Shown piece after piece: positions 53,423 to 63,800 of a stretch of DNA of 64,000 bases. A model generated the notes under the pieces. That model saw nothing but the letters and a program-made list of their open reading frames with translations. It ran no database searches and was not told the DNA's origin. Within the stretch, counting starts at the first letter, position 1, and every line of letters begins with the position of its first letter. This stretch comes from CAWATZ01 sp963784995. Its GTDB lineage: Bacteria; Planctomycetota; Planctomycetia; Gemmatales; Gemmataceae. A program made the translations under genes and the position numbers. The stretch covers positions 186,001 to 250,000 of the forward strand of contig CAWATZ010000007.1 in NCBI GenBank assembly GCA_963784995.1, in the 5' to 3' direction.

Positions 53423-54768
53423 TTAGAGGCCGGTGCCTCCATTAAAGCCACCCATGCCCATGCCCATCATCTTGCCGCCAAAACCACCGCCCATGCCCAT
53501 CATGCCGCCACTCATGCCCATCATGGACATGCCACCCATGCCGCCCATGCCGCCCATGCCGCGCATGCCCATCATGCCGCCGCCCATGCCGCCCATCATG
53601 CCGCCGCCCATGCCGCCCATCATGGACATGCCGCCCATGCCCATCATGGACATGCCACCCATGCCGCCCATCATGGACATGCCGCCCATGCCCATCATGC
53701 CGCCGCCCATGCCGCCCATCATGGACATGCCGCCCATGCCCATCATACCGCCGCCCATGCCCATCATGCCGCCGCCCATGGACATCATGCCGCCGCCCAT
53801 GCCCATCATGCCGCCGCTCATGCCCATCATGCCGCCGCTCATGCCGCGCATGCCCATCATGCCGCCGCTCATGCCCATCATGCCGCCGCTCATGCCCATC
53901 ATGCCGCCCATCCCATCATGCCGCCCATGCCCATCATGCCGCCGCCCATGGACATCATGCCGCCGCCCATGCCCATCATGCCGCCGCCCATGGACATCAT
54001 GCCGCCCATGCCCATCATGCCGCCGCCCATGCCGCGCATGCCCATCATGCCGCCGCCCATGCCCATCATACCGCCGCCCATGCCCATCATGCCGCCGCCC
54101 ATGGACATCATGCCGCCGCCCATGCCCATCATGCCGCCGCCCATGCCGCCGCCCATGCCGCCGCCCATGCCGCCGCCCATCTGAACGCCATTGACTCCCA
54201 GCCCGGAGTAGTTCTTCATCATTGCTGCCAGACCTGCGCCGCCCATGCCACCGCCCATGCCCATCATGCCGCCACCCATGCCGCCACCCATGCCCATCAT
54301 GCCGCCGCCCATGCCGGCCATGCCCATCATGCCGCCGCCCATGCCGGCCATGCCCATCATGCCGCCGCCCATGCCGGCCATACCCATCATGCCGCCCATG
54401 CCGGCCATGCCACCCATGCCCATCATGCCGCCCATGCCGCCCATGCCCATCATGCCGCCGCCCATGCCCATCATGCCGCCGCCCATGCCGGCCATGCCCA
54501 TCATGCCGGCCATGCCCTGCATGCCAGCCATGCCGGCCATGCCCTGCATGCCAGCCATGCCAGCCATGCCAGCCATGCCGGCCATGCCAGCCATGCCGGC
54601 TGCGCCAGCCGCGCCGCCCGTGACAGGGGGGTATTGTGGGCCGAGGGGTAGCTGGCTCGAAGGACGAAACCGCTGCGCCTCGGTCTTACTCGGGAGTGCG
54701 AAAGCGACCACGGACACGAGCAACGCCGTGAGGTAGCCAACGCGGAAGAGTCGCGCATACGAAAACAT
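53423..54768 (-). CDS. Secreted Met/Gly-repeat protein (one apparent frameshift)
   Basis: Corrected length about 448 residues. Signal peptide (LTALLVSVVAFALPSKTEAQ) and a short unique part are followed by a very long repeat tract: GMAGMAG units, then GGGMMGMGGG units, with a unique island (MMKNYSGLGVNGVQMGGG) and a final GGGFGGKMMGMGMGGFNGG. The frame breaks near 53905, where CCCAT-CCCAT lacks the G of the regular unit; adding it joins both parts. The tract is almost only Gly, Met, Ala and Ser. The family is unknown. Met-rich secreted proteins can bind Cu(I) or Ag(I), and the heavy-metal RND genes are 9 kb away, but a structural, silk-like role is as likely. Confidence 0.72.
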
Positions 54769-55334
54769 GCTTTACTCCGTAACGCAAACCGCCTTAGGAT
54801 CAGTTTCCCGCGGAGAGGAACGCTCGCGCGGCCAAGCACCGATCTTCCCTTCCCGTCGCAAGGTCGCTGGCCCTCCTTGAATGCGCAGCTCGACAAGACT
54901 TGCGCCGGGTAAAGCGGACAGACTCATTTCCTTCTGGGGACTGACGACGTTGGCAGCGCGGAGAGATCGAAGGCGCATCCGGTGACGTGCCTATGCAGCA
55001 AGGATCAGTGTCGCCCGATTCCAATTATCCATTGTCTCCATTCCCGGGCGATCGTCAAGCAGAACTGGAGGAAAAACTTGTCTTTCCCGCTCCAACCCTC
55101 CTCCCGGAGCCGGCCGCCGGCCCGGAAGGGGCCTTGCCGGGAATCAGAAAATCCGCGGCAGATGGCCTTGACACCCCGAAGCCGTTCGGTATATTTCGCC
55201 GCTTCTCAGGGTCAAAAACCGGACGTGCGAGGTTGCCGCGGTCAGCACCGGCAGACCGAGGCGGCACCAGCAGCGGGGGGAACGCGGCTGGCGCTGGAAC
55301 GAGGCGTCCTGGTCAGGCAGGGATGGGGGGCTCA
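54769..55334. other. Divergent gap between Met/Gly protein and barrel genes
   Basis: 566 bp without a convincing gene. It contains the promoter at 55168-55195 for the barrel gene and a GC-rich part with several short dyads. The promoter of the Met/Gly gene was not identified. Confidence 0.5.
55168..55195 (+). promoter_or_regulatory. Sigma-70-type promoter for the barrel gene
   Basis: TTGACA (55168-55173), 16 bp, TATATT (55190-55195). Transcription would start near 55203, leaving a leader of about 130 nt before the ATG at 55335. Confidence 0.55.
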
Positions 55335-56546
55335 ATGCGCGTAACACTTTCGCGGCTGTCGGGACTGCTTCCACTGCTGCTGGCCCTCGCGGGCGGGACG
55401 GCGTACGGTCAGCCGGCGGGCAGTTACGCTCCCCCCGGTCCCACCTTCATGGACGGCAACTTTCCCTTGCCGCTGTTCAGCACCAGTCCGGAGCAAGGCG
55501 GCTTCTTCACCGCCGCCAGTTTCGCGTTTTTCCGCCAGACCAACCCCCTGGGCAACCAGACCATCGCCTACCGGGGCTTTGTGGACGTGGATGGCTCGAT
55601 TACCGGGACGCCGGGCTCCTTTGTGGGCAGCAAGACCGTGGCCCTCACCGCCAAGAACGTTTCCGGTCCGGGAACGTATCAGCCGGGCTTCAAGATTGAC
55701 CTGGGCTGGCGCTTCCCCGGCGAAATGGAGGCCTCGACGATCACCTTCAGCTGGTTGTACTTCACCGAGGCCAAGTACAACGCCCAGGCCAGCCTGGCGG
55801 CGCCCTTCCTCCAGGAAGGAGCGACCCTGGCCGACTCGTTCCTGTTCTCGCCGGTCTATGCCTTCCCCAACGAGTACTCCGGACCGCCCAGCAAGGTCGG
55901 AGCCGGCGACCCGGGTGCCGCCTACGGCATCTGGAACGGAGCCAGCATCATGACCCTCCAGTTCATCCAGAAGTTGCAGCAGTGGGACCTCACCTACCGG
56001 GCGCCGTTCTACTCGACCGAGAACTATCGCATTTCCGGCCTGATGGGCGGCCGCTTCCTGTGGATCTGGGAGCAGTTCCAGTGGAAGACCTTCGACCTGG
56101 ACGCCACCGGCAACAACGGTCCGCTGGACACGGCCGTGTACACCAACATCGTCTCCAACCGGATGTACGGCCCGAGCATCGGCTGCTCCCAGGAGTGGTA
56201 CGTCGGCCACGGCTTTGCCTGCAACCTGGACCTGGGCACGGCCGCTCTGCTTGACATTGTCCGGGAACGGATCACCTATGGCTTCGCCGATCGCACCGCC
56301 GCCCCGGGATCCAAGCTCGGCCGGAAGGATTACACCGTCGCCTTCCAGTTCACCGCCAATGCCGGACTGACCTGGTATCCCATCGAGGGCGTCACGCTCA
56401 AGGCCGGCTACGACTTCTGGGTCGTGCTGAACAGCATCGCAGCCGTCCAGCCGGTCAATTTCAACTGGGGCTCGCCCGCCTACCAGTATGACCACGTCTG
56501 GCGGAACTTCGACGGCTTCACGATCAGCCTCGCCTTGGCCTTCTGA
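55335..56546 (+). CDS. Outer-membrane beta-barrel protein (Lpg1974-like)
   Basis: 403 residues. Signal peptide (LSGLLPLLLALAGGTAYGQ), then GGFFTAASFAFFRQTNPLG, GFKIDLGWRFPGEMEAST, YRISGLMGGRFLWIWEQF, VEGVTL-like LTWYPIEGVTLKAGYDFW and the C-terminal FTISLALAF, ending in Phe. This is the pore-forming barrel type widespread in planctomycetes. A paralogue in style lies at 47149. The start at 55335 is the one with a signal peptide. Confidence 0.78.
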   Translation: MRVTLSRLSGLLPLLLALAGGTAYGQPAGSYAPPGPTFMDGNFPLPLFSTSPEQGGFFTAASFAFFRQTNPLGNQTIAYRGFVDVDGSITGTPGSFVGSKTVALTAKNVSGPGTYQPGFKIDLGWRFPGEMEASTITFSWLYFTEAKYNAQASLAAPFLQEGATLADSFLFSPVYAFPNEYSGPPSKVGAGDPGAAYGIWNGASIMTLQFIQKLQQWDLTYRAPFYSTENYRISGLMGGRFLWIWEQFQWKTFDLDATGNNGPLDTAVYTNIVSNRMYGPSIGCSQEWYVGHGFACNLDLGTAALLDIVRERITYGFADRTAAPGSKLGRKDYTVAFQFTANAGLTWYPIEGVTLKAGYDFWVVLNSIAAVQPVNFNWGSPAYQYDHVWRNFDGFTISLALAF

Positions 56547-56638
56547 CCCAGGCCCGACGCGCTAGCGCCGGGACAACCCGCCCGGGCTTCTGCTTTGGAC
56601 TTGTGTCGGTCCCGGCGCGTACGCGCGTCGGGCTTGGG
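56547..56638. repeat. Imperfect inverted repeat after the barrel gene
   Basis: CCCAGGCCCGACGCG... (56547-56574) pairs with ...CGCGTCGGGCTTGGG (56609-56638), with internal CGCCGGGAC/GTCCCGGCG blocks. It follows the barrel stop directly and is likely to end transcription. Confidence 0.7.
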
Positions 56639-56667
56639 TCCTTCCTGGCCAGTCTCTTCAAACTCCA

Positions 56668-56673
56668 TATAAT
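56668..56673 (+). promoter_or_regulatory. TATAAT box upstream of the large membrane protein gene
   Basis: TATAAT lies 85 bp before the start codon; a matching -35 is weak. Low confidence. Confidence 0.3.
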
Positions 56674-56757
56674 CCCTCTTTTGAACAACATCCGGCAACT
56701 GTTCTCGGGGCCGGCTCATGCCCGAGGACCGGGCCCTCACTGGCTAAAGGAGTACAA

Positions 56758-58599
56758 ATGGCCGAGGAGAAAACAGACGCCCGCGAAGGCGCCTGGCGAC
56801 AATTGTTCCCCTGGACCGAGTTGTTCCGCTGCTTCAAGGTGGCGGTGGACCCCAACAAGCTGCTGCTGGCGGCAGCCGGCATCCTGGTCATGGCCATCGG
56901 CTGGTGGGCCCTCGCCGGCGTGTTCAGTGTCGGCGTGTCGGAGCCACAGTACGACTCCCCGCAATTCACCGGCCTCGAAGCGAAGGAACGCTGGGAAAGC
57001 TACAAACGCCAGCGCGACTCCTACAACCTGCTCTACGAGACCGCCGGCGTTGGCAAGCCCGGCCAAAAATACACCTACGGAGATCTGGCAAAGGACCAGG
57101 GTGAGTATGACAAGCTGAAGAAAGTGACCAGGGATGACAAACCGCCGACTGTGCCGGAGATGATTGCCGAGGGAATCCAGCCGGAGCGGGCCCTCGTCCT
57201 GGCCCAGCGTTTCCAGCAAACCAAGCCCCACGGCACCCTGGCCACCTGGCCGTTCTTCGAGGAGCGGGGGCCCAATCCGTACTTGATGCTGACGGGGCAG
57301 GTTCGCGACAACTGGACCCCCGGACACTTCTGGGAATGGTTCTCCAGCGATCAGGTGCCGGTGCTGCTGGAGCCGGTGCTCAAGGTCGCTCGGCCCATCA
57401 TCTATTTCTTCAGTCCGCGGGCGACGGCTTACACGCGCTTCTACTTCCTGCTGGTCGCCCTGTGGACCTTCGCGACCTGGTCGATCTTTGGCGGCGCCAT
57501 CACCCGCATTGCCGCCGTGGAGGTGGCCCGGGGCGAGAAGATCGGCCTGGGCGAGGCCTTGCGTTTCACCAGCAAACGCTGGCTGTCTTACGTGGCGGCG
57601 CCGATCTTCCCACTGCTGTTCGTGGTCTTTCTGCTGGTGCTGCTGGTGATCTTCAGCCTGTTCCACAGCATCCCGTTCGTGGGCGACCTCCTTGTGGACG
57701 GCCTGTTCATGTGGATTGCGCTGCTGCTGGGCCTGGCCATGGCCTGCACCCTGGTCGGCCTGGCGGTCGGCTGGCCGCTGATGGCCCCCACGGTCAGCGC
57801 CGAGGGCACCGACAGCTGGGAGGCCGTGAGCCGCTCGTTCACCTACGTCTTCCAGCGGCCCTGGCACTACGTCTGGTATGCCCTGGTCGGCGTCTGTTAC
57901 GGGGCCGTGGCCATCTTCTTCATCGGCTTCATGGGCTCGTTCACGGTCTACCTGGCCAAATGGGGCGTCAACACGACTTTCCGCGACGACTCCTACCTGT
58001 TCGTCTACAGCCCCACCTCGTTCCACTGGCGGGACCTGCTGCTGTCCGGCGCGACAGTGGACGGCAAGCACGTTGTCCAGGACGGCCGGATCAATGAGAA
58101 GGTCTACGAGGATTACCTCGCCAGCCTGGCGTTCTACAACAAGATTGGCGCCGGCATGGTGTCGTTCTGGCTCGGCATCCTGTTCCTGATGATCATCGGG
58201 TTCGGGTACAGTTTCTTCTGGAGCATGAGTACGCTCATCTATCTCTTGATGAGGCGTCACGTGGATACGGCGGAGATGGACGAGGTCTACCTGGAGGAGG
58301 AAGAGCAGGACCTGGTTCCGGGAGGTTTCCCCGCGCCGCCGGCGCCGCCGCCCGGGGCCATCACTCCCAAGCCGCCCGGACCGAGCCTGACCATGGTCGA
58401 GCCGCCGACACTGCGGACTCCTCCCCCGGCACCGGCACCGAGTGAGCCGGCCGGCCCGGCCGCGACTTCGCCGGCACAGGGCCCCGCAACGACGCCGGGG
58501 CCCGTGACGGTGCCGATGACAGCGCCGGCCACCGCAACGCATCCGGAGCCGACCGAGCCGCACGAGGACGACAAGAAACTCGATGCGGATGAGTTGTGA
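56758..58599 (+). CDS. Large polytopic membrane protein conserved in planctomycetes
   Basis: 613 residues. One N-terminal membrane segment (LLLAAAGILVMAIGWWALAG), then a soluble region with a basic-acidic helix (GLEAKERWESYKRQRDSYN), and about five further membrane segments (FFLLVALWTFATWSIFGG is one; ALLLGLAMACTLVGLAVG; ALVGVCYGAVAIFFIGFMG; GMVSFWLGILFLMIIGFG). The tail is Pro/Ala-rich and acidic (HEDDKKLDADEL). AAAGGAG precedes the ATG at a good distance. No domain recognised; a conserved planctomycete envelope protein. Confidence 0.72.
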   Translation: MAEEKTDAREGAWRQLFPWTELFRCFKVAVDPNKLLLAAAGILVMAIGWWALAGVFSVGVSEPQYDSPQFTGLEAKERWESYKRQRDSYNLLYETAGVGKPGQKYTYGDLAKDQGEYDKLKKVTRDDKPPTVPEMIAEGIQPERALVLAQRFQQTKPHGTLATWPFFEERGPNPYLMLTGQVRDNWTPGHFWEWFSSDQVPVLLEPVLKVARPIIYFFSPRATAYTRFYFLLVALWTFATWSIFGGAITRIAAVEVARGEKIGLGEALRFTSKRWLSYVAAPIFPLLFVVFLLVLLVIFSLFHSIPFVGDLLVDGLFMWIALLLGLAMACTLVGLAVGWPLMAPTVSAEGTDSWEAVSRSFTYVFQRPWHYVWYALVGVCYGAVAIFFIGFMGSFTVYLAKWGVNTTFRDDSYLFVYSPTSFHWRDLLLSGATVDGKHVVQDGRINEKVYEDYLASLAFYNKIGAGMVSFWLGILFLMIIGFGYSFFWSMSTLIYLLMRRHVDTAEMDEVYLEEEEQDLVPGGFPAPPAPPPGAITPKPPGPSLTMVEPPTLRTPPPAPAPSEPAGPAATSPAQGPATTPGPVTVPMTAPATATHPEPTEPHEDDKKLDADEL

Positions 58600-58629
58600 G
58601 AGTCCCGTGGGTGGCCTGCGCGACCCACG

Positions 58630-58705
58630 GAGCCGCGCACGCAGCGCAGCGGAGTAAGCGGTTCGTCGGACGACCGCTTACTCCGCTGCGCTGCGTGCGC
58701 GGCTC
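58630..58705. repeat. 33-bp perfect inverted repeat, GAGCCGCGCACGCAGCG family, copy C
   Basis: Arms 58630-58662 and 58673-58705 pair perfectly around a 10-nt loop. The loop is a variant of copy A's loop. It lies 31 bp after the membrane protein stop. Confidence 0.9.
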
Positions 58706-58776
58706 GGACGTGATTGCGAATTGCCACGCACGGGATAGTTTCCATTCCTCTTCCCCGAGGTTCGATTTCCATCTCC

Positions 58777-59769
58777 ATGGCGCGTCCCATCATCCTGTAC
58801 AGCGGCACCTTCGCCGATCGGTCTCTGGAGCAGCTGGCCGCCCAGACCGCCGAGTGGGGCTACCAGGGGCTGGAGGTCTGCTGCTGGGGCGATCACTTCG
58901 AGGTCCAGCGCGCCGCCGGCGAGGAGGACTACTGCCAGAACCTCCTTGGCCTGCTCAATCGCCATGAGCTGATGGCCCCGGTCCTGGGCGTTTACCGGGT
59001 CAGCCATGCCGTGTGCGATCCGATCGACCAGAGACATCGGCCCCTGCTTCCCGACTACGTCTGGGGCGACGGTCAGCCCGAGGGGGTCCAGCAGCGCGCG
59101 GTCGAGGAACTGCTGGCCACCGCCCGGGCGGCCCAGAGGCTCGGCGTCAGTGTGCTGTCCGGCTTCACCGGCTCGCCGCTCTGGTCCTTTGTGGCCGGCT
59201 ACCCTGCTCCGACGCCGGCCCTGATAGCTGATACCCTGCGCGCTTTTGCCCATCAGTGGCAGCCGATCCTTGACGTTTGCGAGGAATGTGGGTTGAAATA
59301 TGCTCTGGAAGTGCATCCGGGGCAGATCGCCTTTGACCTGTACAGCGCCGAGATGGTCCTCGACGCCCTGAATGGGCGTGAGGAGTTCGGCTTTACCTTC
59401 GATCCCAGTCACTTGCACTGGCAGGGAGTCGATCCGGTCGAGTTCCTGCGCCGCTTCCGCGATCGGATTTATCACGTCCACGTCAAGGACGTGGCCATCC
59501 GGCTGGACGGCCGAGCGAGCTTGCTGGGCTCGTACTTGCCCCAGGGCGATCCGCGCCGCGGCTGGGAGTACCGGGCGCCCGGACACGGCGGCATCGACTG
59601 GGAGTCGATCATCCGGGCCCTGAACGAGATCGGCTACGAGGGCCCGCTGGCGGTAGAATGGAAGGACGCGGGCATGAGCCGTGACACGGGCGCGGAGGAG
59701 GCCTGCCGCTTTGTCAAACGCCTGGATTTCGAGCCGGCCCCGCGGCCGGACAGCCAGGCTTTCCGCTGA
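58777..59769 (+). CDS. Sugar phosphate isomerase/epimerase (xylose isomerase-like TIM barrel)
   Basis: 330 residues. LEQLAAQTAEWGYQGLEVCCW, LKYALEVHPGQIAF, FGFTFDPSHLHWQGVD, IYHVHVKDV and GHGGIDWESIIRAL with LAVEWKD are the AP-endonuclease 2/IolE-like barrel; Glu, Asp, His and Glu for a metal are present. It may interconvert a sugar or inositol derivative; the substrate is unknown. No signal peptide. It heads a cluster with the small protein and TrpG/PabA gene. Confidence 0.85.
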   Translation: MARPIILYSGTFADRSLEQLAAQTAEWGYQGLEVCCWGDHFEVQRAAGEEDYCQNLLGLLNRHELMAPVLGVYRVSHAVCDPIDQRHRPLLPDYVWGDGQPEGVQQRAVEELLATARAAQRLGVSVLSGFTGSPLWSFVAGYPAPTPALIADTLRAFAHQWQPILDVCEECGLKYALEVHPGQIAFDLYSAEMVLDALNGREEFGFTFDPSHLHWQGVDPVEFLRRFRDRIYHVHVKDVAIRLDGRASLLGSYLPQGDPRRGWEYRAPGHGGIDWESIIRALNEIGYEGPLAVEWKDAGMSRDTGAEEACRFVKRLDFEPAPRPDSQAFR

Positions 59770-59780
59770 AAGGCAAGCAA

Positions 59781-60065
59781 ATGGACCCAGGAGATAGTCG
59801 TTACGAGGCCGCCAAGGCCGAGTGGACCGATCAATACGTCGAGGTCAACGCCGACCGGCCGGAGCTGAAGCGCTTTGCCGGCATCGTCGGCCGGGTGGTC
59901 ACGGTCAACTGTAACTTCAAGGCCGTGATCGATTTCCAGGATGGCGGCTGGTACGACATCACCGCCTCGCCGGAGTATCTGCGCAAGCTGGACCCGGCCA
60001 CGGCCAAGGCCAAGTACGACGGCAAGGCAAACAGCGCCCAGCCCATCCCCGAGAAACAGAGCTGA
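59781..60065 (+). CDS. Small conserved hypothetical protein
   Basis: 94 residues. Contains WTDQYVEVNADRPELKRFAG, VVTVNCNFKAVIDFQDGGW and YDITASPEYLRKLDP, suggesting a small beta-barrel; no family recognised. Tightly packed, 11 bp after the isomerase stop and 1 bp before the next gene, so probably in one operon. Confidence 0.65.
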   Translation: MDPGDSRYEAAKAEWTDQYVEVNADRPELKRFAGIVGRVVTVNCNFKAVIDFQDGGWYDITASPEYLRKLDPATAKAKYDGKANSAQPIPEKQS

Positions 60066-60066
60066 G

Positions 60067-60646
<580 letters not shown>

Positions 60647-60660
<14 letters not shown>

Positions 60661-60750
60661 TCAGCACTAATCTACACTAATCGAAATCCGAAGCTGGGGC
60701 CCGTTTCGGATTTCGATTAGTGTAGATTAGTGCTGATTAGTGTTCTGATT
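60647..60750. repeat. 46-bp perfect inverted repeat at the amidotransferase 3' end
   Basis: Arms 60647-60692 and 60705-60750 are perfectly complementary around a 12-nt loop; they contain CAGCACTAATCTACACTAAT. The stop codon lies in the first arm, so the final codons are part of the repeat. Confidence 0.9.
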
Positions 60751-60873
60751 TCGGATTTACGAGCGCACCGAGCCTTGCTACCTGCTCTCCGGCAGCGCTT
60801 GTCTGGAGCAACCCCTTGCCGGCTGCTATGATGATCCCATTGTGGTGCTTACTTGTGCTGGGTGGGAGGTTGG

Positions 60874-63800
60874 ATGTTCTCGCACTTCTTCATCGAGCGA
60901 CCCATTTTCGCCTCGGTGCTGTCCATCGTCATCACCCTCGCGGGCCTGGTGGCCGTGTTCAACCTGCCGCTGGCCCAGTACCCGCAGATCACGCCGCCCA
61001 GCATCATGGTCATGTGCAATTACCCCGGCGCCAACGCCCAGGTCGTGGCCGAGTCGATCGCCGCCCCGATCGAGCAGCAGATCAACGGCGTCGAGAACAT
61101 GCTCTACATGGTGAGCCAGTCCAACAACGATGGCTCCTACACGCTGACGGTCACCTTCAAACCGGGAGTGAACCTCAACTTCGCCCAGGTGCTGGTCCAA
61201 GGCCGCATCAACCTGGCCCTGCCCTTGCTCCCCGACGTGGTCAAGCAGGCCGGCGTCACCACCCGCAAACGCAACCCCGACATCCTCATGGTGGCGTGCA
61301 TCTACTCACCCCACGGCCGCTACGATCAGATCTACCTGAGCAATTACGCCACTCTGAAGATCCGCGACGAAATCTCCCGGGTCGAAGGCGTCGGCGACTG
61401 TCAGCAGTTCGGCCAGCAAGACTACAGCATGCGCCTCTGGATCGACCCCGATCGGCTGGCCGAGCTGAAGATGTCCGCCGCCGACGTGGCCAGCGCCATC
61501 CGCGAACAGAACCGCCAGGTGGCGGCCGGCCATTTCGGCCAGGAGCCGACTACCGGGGCCCAGGTCTTTGACTTCCCCATCACCACCGTCGGCCGGCTGT
61601 CCACTCCCGCCGAGTTTGACGAGATCGTGCTGCGCACCGACCGGGAAGGGCGCAAGGTCCGCATCAAGGACGTCGGCCATAGCGAACTGGGGGCCAAGAG
61701 CCTCGACACGACCAGCAAGCTCGACAGCCGGCCCAACGCCAGCGTGGCCGTCTGGGCCCTGCCGGATGCCAACTCCATCGCCACCTCCCAGCGCGTCCGC
61801 GACCGCCTGGAGGAGCTGAAGAAACATTTCCCGGAGGACATCGATTACGCCGTCTCCCTGGACATGACGCCGTTCATCCAGGAGTCGATCAACGAGGTCG
61901 TCCGCACCCTGGTCGAGGCCATTGTCCTCGTCGCCGCCGTCGTGCTGATCTTCCTGCAAAACTGGCGCTCCGCCCTTATTCCCCTGGTCGCTGTCCCGGT
62001 GTCCATCGTCGGCACCTTCGCCGTCATGGCGGTCATCGGCTTCACGCTGAACAACCTGACGCTGTTCGGCCTGGTGCTGGCCATCGGCATCGTGGTGGAC
62101 GACGCCATTGTCGTGGTCGAGGCGGTGGAGCATCACATCGAACATGGCCTGTCGCCGCAGGCCGCGGCCCACAAGGCGATGGAGCAGGTGTCAGGTCCCG
62201 TGGTGGCGGTGGCCCTGGTGCTGTCGGCGGTGTTCATCCCCTGCGCCTTCATCAGTGGCATCACCGGACAGTTCTTCCGCCAGTTCGCCCTGACCATCGC
62301 CGTCTCGACAGTGATCTCGGCGTTCAACTCGCTGACCCTCAGCCCTGCCCTGGCCGCCATCCTGCTCCAGCCCCGCAACGCCCGCAAGGACATCCCCGGC
62401 CGGCTGCTCGACGTGTCGCTGGGCTGGTTCTTCCGCCTGTTCAACTGGGGTTTCCGGCTCTCGACCCACGGCTACACGCGCATGGTCGCTCTGGCGCTGC
62501 GCGGCAGCGTCATCATCCTGGCGGTCTACTGCGGTCTGCTCGCCCTGACCTGGTGGACCTCCACCAGGCTGCCGACCGGCTACATCCCCAACCAGGACCA
62601 GGGCCGCTATTACATCGCCGTGCAGTTGCCAGACGCCGCCTCGCTGGAACGCACCCAGAAGGTGGTCGATCACATTTCCTCCATCACCAAGGGCCGGGAG
62701 GAAACCGTCCATGCCACGGGGATCGCCGGGCAGTCCTTCACCCTCAACGCCAACGGCTCGAACTTCGCCCAGTTTTTCGTCACCCTGGCCGAGTTCGACA
62801 AACGCCGGGACCCGGAGAAGCACAGCTTCCGCGTCATTGAGAAGGTCAAGGAGGTGCTGGTCGAGGAGGTGCCCGAAGCGCAGGTGTCGCTGTTCACGCC
62901 GCCTCCGGTGTCCGGCCTGGGCTCCGCCAGCGGCTTCAAGATCATCATCGAGGACCGCGGCGACCTGGGCCTGGCCGAGCTGCAGAAGCAGGTGGAGCGC
63001 GTGATGGCGGCCGGCAACGGCGGCCATTTCAAGCTCACCGATAAATCGTTTGCCGCCCTGCGCGGCATGGGCAAGGACGGCACGAAAACGCCGGTCCCTG
63101 AGGAGGTTGTGGCCCATCTGGAGACCTTGAAAGACAAGGATTTCCTGACGCGCGACCTGTACCAGAAGGCCGTCAGCGACATTGTCGATGCGGAGGTCCC
63201 GGACAAGGGGCAACGCAAAGCGATCCTGGATCGGCTGCTGGACCCGGAGGACGTGCCGGAGAACCGCAAGGTGGTCAAGAACCTGTTCTCGGTGTTCCGG
63301 GCCAACACGCCGCAGCTGTTCGTGGACCTCAACCGCGAGCAGTGCCAGACCATGGGCGTCAATCCCCGCGACGTCTTCAGCACCTTGCAGATCTACCTCG
63401 GCTCGTTCTACGTCAACGACTTCAACCGCTTCGGCCGGACCTGGCAGGTGATCGTCCAGGCCCGAGGGCCCTTCCGCGACAACCTGCACAAGATCAAGCT
63501 GCTCAAGGTCCGCAACAGCAGCGGCAGCATGGTGCCGCTTGGCGGGCTCGTCGAGGTCAAGGAGATCGGCGGACCGATCAACATCGGCCGCTACAACATG
63601 TACACCGCGGCCGCCATCCTCGGAGCCACCACCGATGGCGTGTCGTCCGGCCAGGGCATCGAGGAGATGGAGCAACTGTGTGCCGAGATCCTGCCGCCTG
63701 GGATGGGGTTCGAGTGGACCGAGATCAACTACATGCAGATCGATGCCGCCAACAACGTCTGGAACAACCTGATCTTTCCGCTGTCGGTGGTGTTCGTGTT

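Noticed and set aside
53423..54768. Regular repeats resembling a CRISPR array or minisatellite
   Set aside because: Units are irregular, lack spacers, and are read in frame as a Met/Gly protein with a signal peptide. The opposite Pro-rich frames have no signal peptide or start context.
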